Position numbers and translations under genes: made by a program. A stretch of 64,000 nucleotides of DNA from Palsa-504 sp963742795 (GTDB lineage: Bacteria; Actinomycetota; Actinomycetes; Streptosporangiales; Streptosporangiaceae). The number at the start of each line of letters is the position of its first letter. Within the stretch, counting starts at the first letter, position 1. The DNA lies in the NCBI GenBank assembly GCA_963742795.1, contig CAVUNL010000006.1:1-64000 (forward strand), written 5' to 3'. The notes under the pieces are model-generated. The model searched no databases. It was not told the DNA's origin and worked only from the letters and a program-made list of their open reading frames with translations. Below, piece after piece: positions 59,755 to 64,000 of the stretch.

Positions 59755-61049
59755 GGCCCGCACCCGGCAACGGCGAGGCGGATACCGCAGGTGGCAGTCC
59801 TGTCCCGTTCGTCCTGCCCGGGCCGCCGCCGGCGCGCGAGACCCTGGCCGGCTGGCAGCAGTGGCGGGCCAGCCCGGGGCTCGTTCACGCCCGCCCCGCG
59901 GCTGGACCGGGCCGCCTGGCGGGCGACTGCCGCCGCGGCGGCGGATGCTCTATGACCTGCACCGGGCCGCCACCCACGCCAACCTCCGCTGCAGCAGACC
60001 CCGATGAGCCAGGCCGTGACCAGGGTGCTGCGCGGCAGGATCGAGTCCAACGCGCTCAAGCACAAGCCGTCCACCCGCGCCGGGGTGATGATCACCGGCG
60101 GCGGCTACCAGGGCAAGACCGAGACCGCCTGCGAGGTCGCCGCGGCCTTCGAGGACGCCTGGCTGGAGCTGCACCACCACCTCAACCCCGAGCCCTGGCC
60201 GGGACCCGGGACCTGCACGCCCCGGTCGCCTACGTGCAGACCCCGGTCACCGCCAAGCCCAAGACCACCTGCAAGGCGATCCTGGGGTTCTACGGCGCCG
60301 ACACCAAGAACATGGACCTGCCCGACCTGGTCCGCCAGGTCGCCGCCTCGATCCGCGACCACGGCACCAAGGCGCTGCTGCTGGACGACATCACCCGGCT
60401 GCGCATGCACCGCGCCGATGACCAGGACGTGCTGGACCTGATCCGCGCGTTCATGAGCATGCACGTCACCCTCGTGCTCATCGGCGTGGACATCCCCGGC
60501 TCCGGGCTGCTGCGCGAGGGCCGCCACGACCCGCGCACCGGGCAGTGGCTCTTCCCGCCGTCCCGGCACGCCGGCGTCCACGAGCTGGAGGCCACCCAGA
60601 CCGAGCGGCGGTTCGACCTGGTCGAGCTCGGACCGGTTCCGCTACGACACCCCGGCCGCAGATCACCGCCTGGACCCGGCACCTGGCCGGCATCGAGCAG
60701 CAGCTGCGGCTGATGGACGCCGCCCCCGGCATGCTCACCGGCGGCACCATGCCCGAATACCTCTACCGCCGCACCAACGGCGTCGTCGGCCTGCTGGAGC
60801 GGCTGATCGAGGACGGCTGCCGCGAGGCCATCGACACCGGGACCGAACGCCTCGACCAGGCCCTCCTGGACAACGTCGTCGCTCAGCCTCCCCGACATCA
60901 CGCGGCCGCGACGCCGAGGCCGGCGAGATCCCCGCCATCCCGCCCGGCCCCGCCCCGCCAGGCGGCAGCGGAACCAGCAAGCAAAGCGCAAGCGCGGGCG
61001 CAGCACCGTCTTCGATGACCGCGGCCCGGCCGCCGGGACCGGAGCATGA
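59751..61049 (+). pseudogene. tnsC: TnsC/TniB-like AAA+ ATPase gene, frameshifted
   Basis: The GTG at 59751 overlaps the tnsB stop. Frames then join as VLPGPPPARETLAGWQQWRA, MSQAVTRVLRGRIESNALKH, MITGGGYQGKTETACEVAAA (Walker A), VAYVQTPVTAKPKTTCKAIL, KALLLDDITRLRMHRADDQD (Walker B), ATQTERRFDLVELGP and YLYRRTNGVVGLLERLIEDG. Shifts lie near 59880, 60200, 60640 and 60885. TnsC links target selection to the transposase. The end overlaps tniQ (ATGA). Confidence 0.75.
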
Positions 61050-63110
61050 CCCTGGAGGAACAGCCGGATGGCGGACAGCTGAGCCCGCTTCCGCGCAGCC
61101 TGGACCCGCTGCCGGATGAATCCCTGCCCGGCTACCTGCTCCGGCTCGCGCACCGGCTCGGGCTGGCCCCGGCCCGTATCATGCAGCTCACCGGCCTCAC
61201 CGCCAGCCGCGACGGCCGCCAGCCGGCCCGCCGGAGCCTGATGCTGCACCTGGACGAGGCAGCCGGCCGGGGCCTTCGCCCGCGTCACCAGGCTCACCGC
61301 AGCCGAAACCGCAACTGTGCATGAGCAGCATGTCCGGCCGGTATCCGTGGGCGGCACCGCGGGTCACCGCCGACCAGTGGGGTCCCCGGTCGCTCGCCAG
61401 CCCGTGGGTGTTCACCTCTGCGACCCGGTACTGCCCGCAGTGCCTGGCCGGAGACGGCAGCCACATCCAGCAGCAGCACGGCGGCGCCTGGCAGAAGGCA
61501 TGGCGGCTGCCGGTCGTGTTCGCCTGCCCGGCGCACCGGCGGCTGCTGGAACACCTGTGCCCGTCCTGCCGGCAGCCACGCCATGTCCGCAGCCACCCGG
61601 AGCGCCCGCCTGGCTGATCCCGCGCGCCTGCGACGGCGGCCTGCACCCCGCCCAGTGCCGGGCGGCCCTGCAGCCGCAGGCCGCCGGCCGGCACGCCCGC
61701 CCCTGCGGGGCCAGGCTCGACGCTCCTGCCCCGGCCGGAGAAGATTTCCCGGCTCCCGATGACCTGCTCGCCGTGCAGGACCGGCTGCTCCAGCTGCTGC
61801 GGCCCGGGGAGCCAGCCGCCGTCATGAGCGTCGGCCAGCCGGCCACGCCCGCCCAGTACTTCGCTGACCTCCGGCTTGTCTGCAGCCTGATCAACGGGGC
61901 CTGGCCGCACAGCCGGAACCTGATCACCAGCCCCGGCATGGCCGAGTGCCTCGACCGGTACATCGCCAGCACGAGCGGCACCGCGCCCCGGCGGCACACG
62001 CTCTGCGACACCCCGCCGCTGGACGCGCGCCCGGGCGCCGCCCTCATCACCGCCGCCGTCCGCATCCTCGACGGCGGCGACCTGCGTGTCCTCGGCGAGC
62101 TCCTGACCCCGGCCCGGGACGGCGCCAGCCGGAAAACCCCGCGAGGCCGGTGGATCCGCCGCTACCAGCGCGCCGGGCACGACTGCTCCGGCGGATTCCG
62201 GGACGCGCTCGAGCCCCTGATCAACAGCTTCCAGCGCGCCGACCGGCGCTCACGCGGACGCCGGGCACCCGCCCCCCAGATCAGCTTCGCTCCCGAGCAC
62301 GTCCCCGAGCACCTGCAAGACGACTGGTACCACGAGCACTTCCGCCACATCGGCGGGAACACCCGGCTGCTCCGCCGCGCCGCCGCCCTCCGCCTGGTCC
62401 AGATGTCCGCAGGCGGCTCGCTCGCCGAGGCCGCCGCCTTCCTCGGCATCGACCACCGCTACCTCAAGGCATCCCCCGGCTCAGCAGCGTTCGCCGACGA
62501 CCCGGCAGAGTTCCGCCTCGCGGTGCACGCGCTCGCCCGGCAGCTCAGCACCACCCCCGGCCTGATCAACTACAAGCACCGCAGGGACGCCCTCCAGGAC
62601 TGGTGCATCGACCCCGCGGCATGGCAGGACATCATCAGCCAGCTTCCCCCGACGAAAGGGCCGTTCCAGCCCGAGCTCAGCGACTGCAAGCGCCAGTTCG
62701 CATCCGAGGCCGTCTGGGCGCGCATCACCCAGGGCGAGCACCTCCTGGCACCCCGGATCATCGAGAACCGCCTGTCAGCAGAGGACCCCACCTGGCACCG
62801 GCGCCGCGACAACATGTGGCACTTCTACAACGCCAGCCCGGCAAAACCGCACTACGCCGCCCTCAGGAAAATCCTCAACGTCTTCGCCGGCAACCTCGCC
62901 AGGCAGATCGACCACAAGGCAGCGCCAGCACTGCCACACGGCCCGTCACGGGCGCCGGGCTCTCGCGGATCGGGCTTGCCGCCACCGGCGGATCTCGCTA
63001 CCTGCAATCTGGGGCAACTTCTCGCGCAACCTGCTGCCGATTCCACTGCCCGCAGCGCCTGGCTATCGTGTGACTGGCGGCGGGACACGGCAGGAAGGAC
63101 GGATGCGTGA
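61046..63110 (+). pseudogene. tniQ: TniQ/TnsD-like target-selection gene, frameshifted
   Basis: The N-terminus has SLDPLPDESLPGYLLRLAHR, the TniQ signature, then after a shift GRYPWAAPRVTADQWGPRSL and zinc pairs CPQC, CPAH, CPSC. After another shift near 61605 come about 490 residues including QISFAPEHVPEHLQDDWYHE, AAAFLGIDHRYLKA. Such a length suggests a TnsD-like DNA-binding C-terminus that recognises a fixed site. Shifts near 61265, 61310 and 61605 interrupt it. The stop overlaps the methyltransferase gene (GTGA). Confidence 0.75.
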
Positions 63111-63769
63111 GATCAGCTGGCGGTGACGAACTCGGCCCGGTCCTCGACGAGCAGGCCACCTACTACCAGGCCAGCGCGGGCGAGTATTACGACCACTACC
63201 TGGACCTCCCGGGCGGCCAGGAGCTGACCGCAGCGCTGGATGCCTTCCGCCCGGCCGGCAGCGTGCTTGAGCTCGCCTGCGGGCGCGGAGCATGGACCAG
63301 CCAGCTTCTCCGCCACGCAACAGATGTCACCGCCGTGGACGCGTCCCCGGAAATGCTGGCCATCGCTGCGACCCGGGCAGGCAGTAAGCGAGTGCGCTTC
63401 ATCCACGCCGACCTCTTCGCCTGGGAGCCCGACCGCCGCTACGACGTCGTGTTCTTCGGCTTCTGGCTCTCCCACGTCCCGCCCGCACGATTCGAGTCCT
63501 TCTGGTCACTAGTGGCTGACTGCCTGAAGCCGCACGGCCGGGTGTTCTTCGCCGACGACGCCTACCGCACCCCCGACGAGCTCGTGGAAGGACCATCATC
63601 CCCGGTCATCCGCCGGCAGCTGAACGACGGCACCCCCTACCGGCTCGTGAAGGTCCCCCACCAGCCAGCCAGCCTCCAAGAGCAGCTGAAGCGAATCGGC
63701 TGGAGCATCACGGTCACCCCCACCGCCGGGCCGTTGCCGTTCTACTGGGGAGCAGGAAGCCGAACCTGA
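63107..63769 (+). CDS. SAM-dependent methyltransferase (transposon cargo)
   Basis: This is 220 aa. The class I fold has motif I LELACGRGAWTSQLLRHATD, the acidic strand-2 end VTAVDASPEML, the motif IV region YDVVFFGFWLSHVP and a post-motif GRVFFADDAYRTPDE. It transfers methyl from SAM to an unknown small molecule or protein. The GTG overlaps the tniQ stop and AGGAAGG lies ~9 nt upstream, so it is cotranscribed with the transposition genes. It is the only cargo inside the window and is intact. Confidence 0.83.
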   Translation: MRSAGGDELGPVLDEQATYYQASAGEYYDHYLDLPGGQELTAALDAFRPAGSVLELACGRGAWTSQLLRHATDVTAVDASPEMLAIAATRAGSKRVRFIHADLFAWEPDRRYDVVFFGFWLSHVPPARFESFWSLVADCLKPHGRVFFADDAYRTPDELVEGPSSPVIRRQLNDGTPYRLVKVPHQPASLQEQLKRIGWSITVTPTAGPLPFYWGAGSRT

Positions 63770-64000
63770 CTGATTGCCCGGCACGGCGGCTGGTCGCCCC
63801 AGCAAGCACCCGGGAAGCGGCACTCACGATCTGATGCCGGCCATCGTGAGCAGGTTGCAGCTATCGTGGTCCGGCTCACGGCGGCAGAGCCGGGGAGCAC
63901 GGAGAGGCCAGATATCAATCACAGGGCCATATGCCGAGCACAGTCACAGCCACGCTGACATGTCGGCAGGCGAGTGCCAAACTCGGTGCCCAAATGCCAA
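63770..64000. mobile_element. Right-end region of the Tn7-like transposon (cut by the window)
   Basis: No gene is seen. At the very end GAGTGCCAAACTCGG (~63973) and CCCAAATGCCAA (63989-64000) are inverted matches to the GTTTGGCA(C/T)T boxes of the left end. The outer end and the target duplication lie beyond the window. Confidence 0.6.

Noticed and set aside
58323..60095. A 590-codon minus-strand frame across tnsB/tnsC
   Set aside because: It is a shadow of the transposition genes, without domains.

Overview
The window reads as chromosomal DNA of a high-GC actinomycete. Evidence for this is uniformly GC-rich codon use, three LLM-class F420-dependent oxidoreductases plus a fourth F420/PPOX relic, a WhiB regulator, an Lsr2-like DNA-binding protein, a PadR/membrane-protein pair, and many genes whose -10-like hexamer sits 6-8 nt before an ATG/GTG (leaderless transcripts). 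The family mix suggests Streptosporangiales or a neighbour, but that is only an impression. I saw no rRNA, tRNA, CRISPR array or cas gene.

Layout. 1-9 kb: F420 oxidoreductase and vapBC, a 2OG-Fe(II) oxygenase broken by one in-frame TAA, a CPA1 Na+/H+ antiporter, a small CMD-like protein, and the first of two paralogous membrane proteins sharing an identical promoter block. 9-29 kb: accessory, scarred DNA. It holds a TPR-like protein, an F420/PPOX fragment, a membrane protein, the second paralog, a pentapeptide-repeat protein, an IS481 element with a coupled passenger gene, a pRiA4b ORF-3-like gene, a decayed RelA/SpoT-like gene with a decayed partner, Lsr2-like and WhiB proteins, a GNAT acetyltransferase, HicB with a HicA stub, and a GH3 lipoprotein.

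29.9-39.1 kb: a six-gene minus-strand operon, the most striking part of the window. In transcription order it encodes a membrane patatin-like phospholipase, an animal-type haem peroxidase (cyclo-oxygenase/fatty-acid dioxygenase superfamily) fused to a 4-TM domain, a 422-aa protein with two similar halves, a DyP peroxidase, a small frameshifted protein and a catalase-related haem protein. Overlapping or nearly abutting genes suggest one lipid-release and lipid-peroxidation pathway, i.e. a candidate bacterial oxylipin system. A membrane-anchored NACHT/STAND-like NTPase is transcribed divergently from the same intergenic region, which carries an 18-bp tandem repeat.

43-56 kb: Ada/AlkA fusion, ABM monooxygenase, TetR and F420 oxidoreductase around a twin operator, a Uma2 endonuclease, TetR and PadR regulators, a lipoprotein, a J-domain/PASTA-like protein, a DUF2127 protein, and a 2-kb TetR/cupin segment bounded by 60-bp inverted repeats. 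Gene stubs (isocitrate lyase/PEP mutase, GH15, crotonase, FAD monooxygenase, response regulator) lie between them, and several repeat 3' or 5' ends of genes elsewhere in the window.

56-64 kb: a Tn7-like transposon (Xre regulator, TnsA, TnsB, TnsC, TniQ, methyltransferase). Its left end appears to truncate a host gene and its right end reaches the window edge. TnsA, the regulator and the methyltransferase are open; TnsB, TnsC and TniQ each carry several single-base frameshifts, so the element is either dead or this stretch has indel errors.
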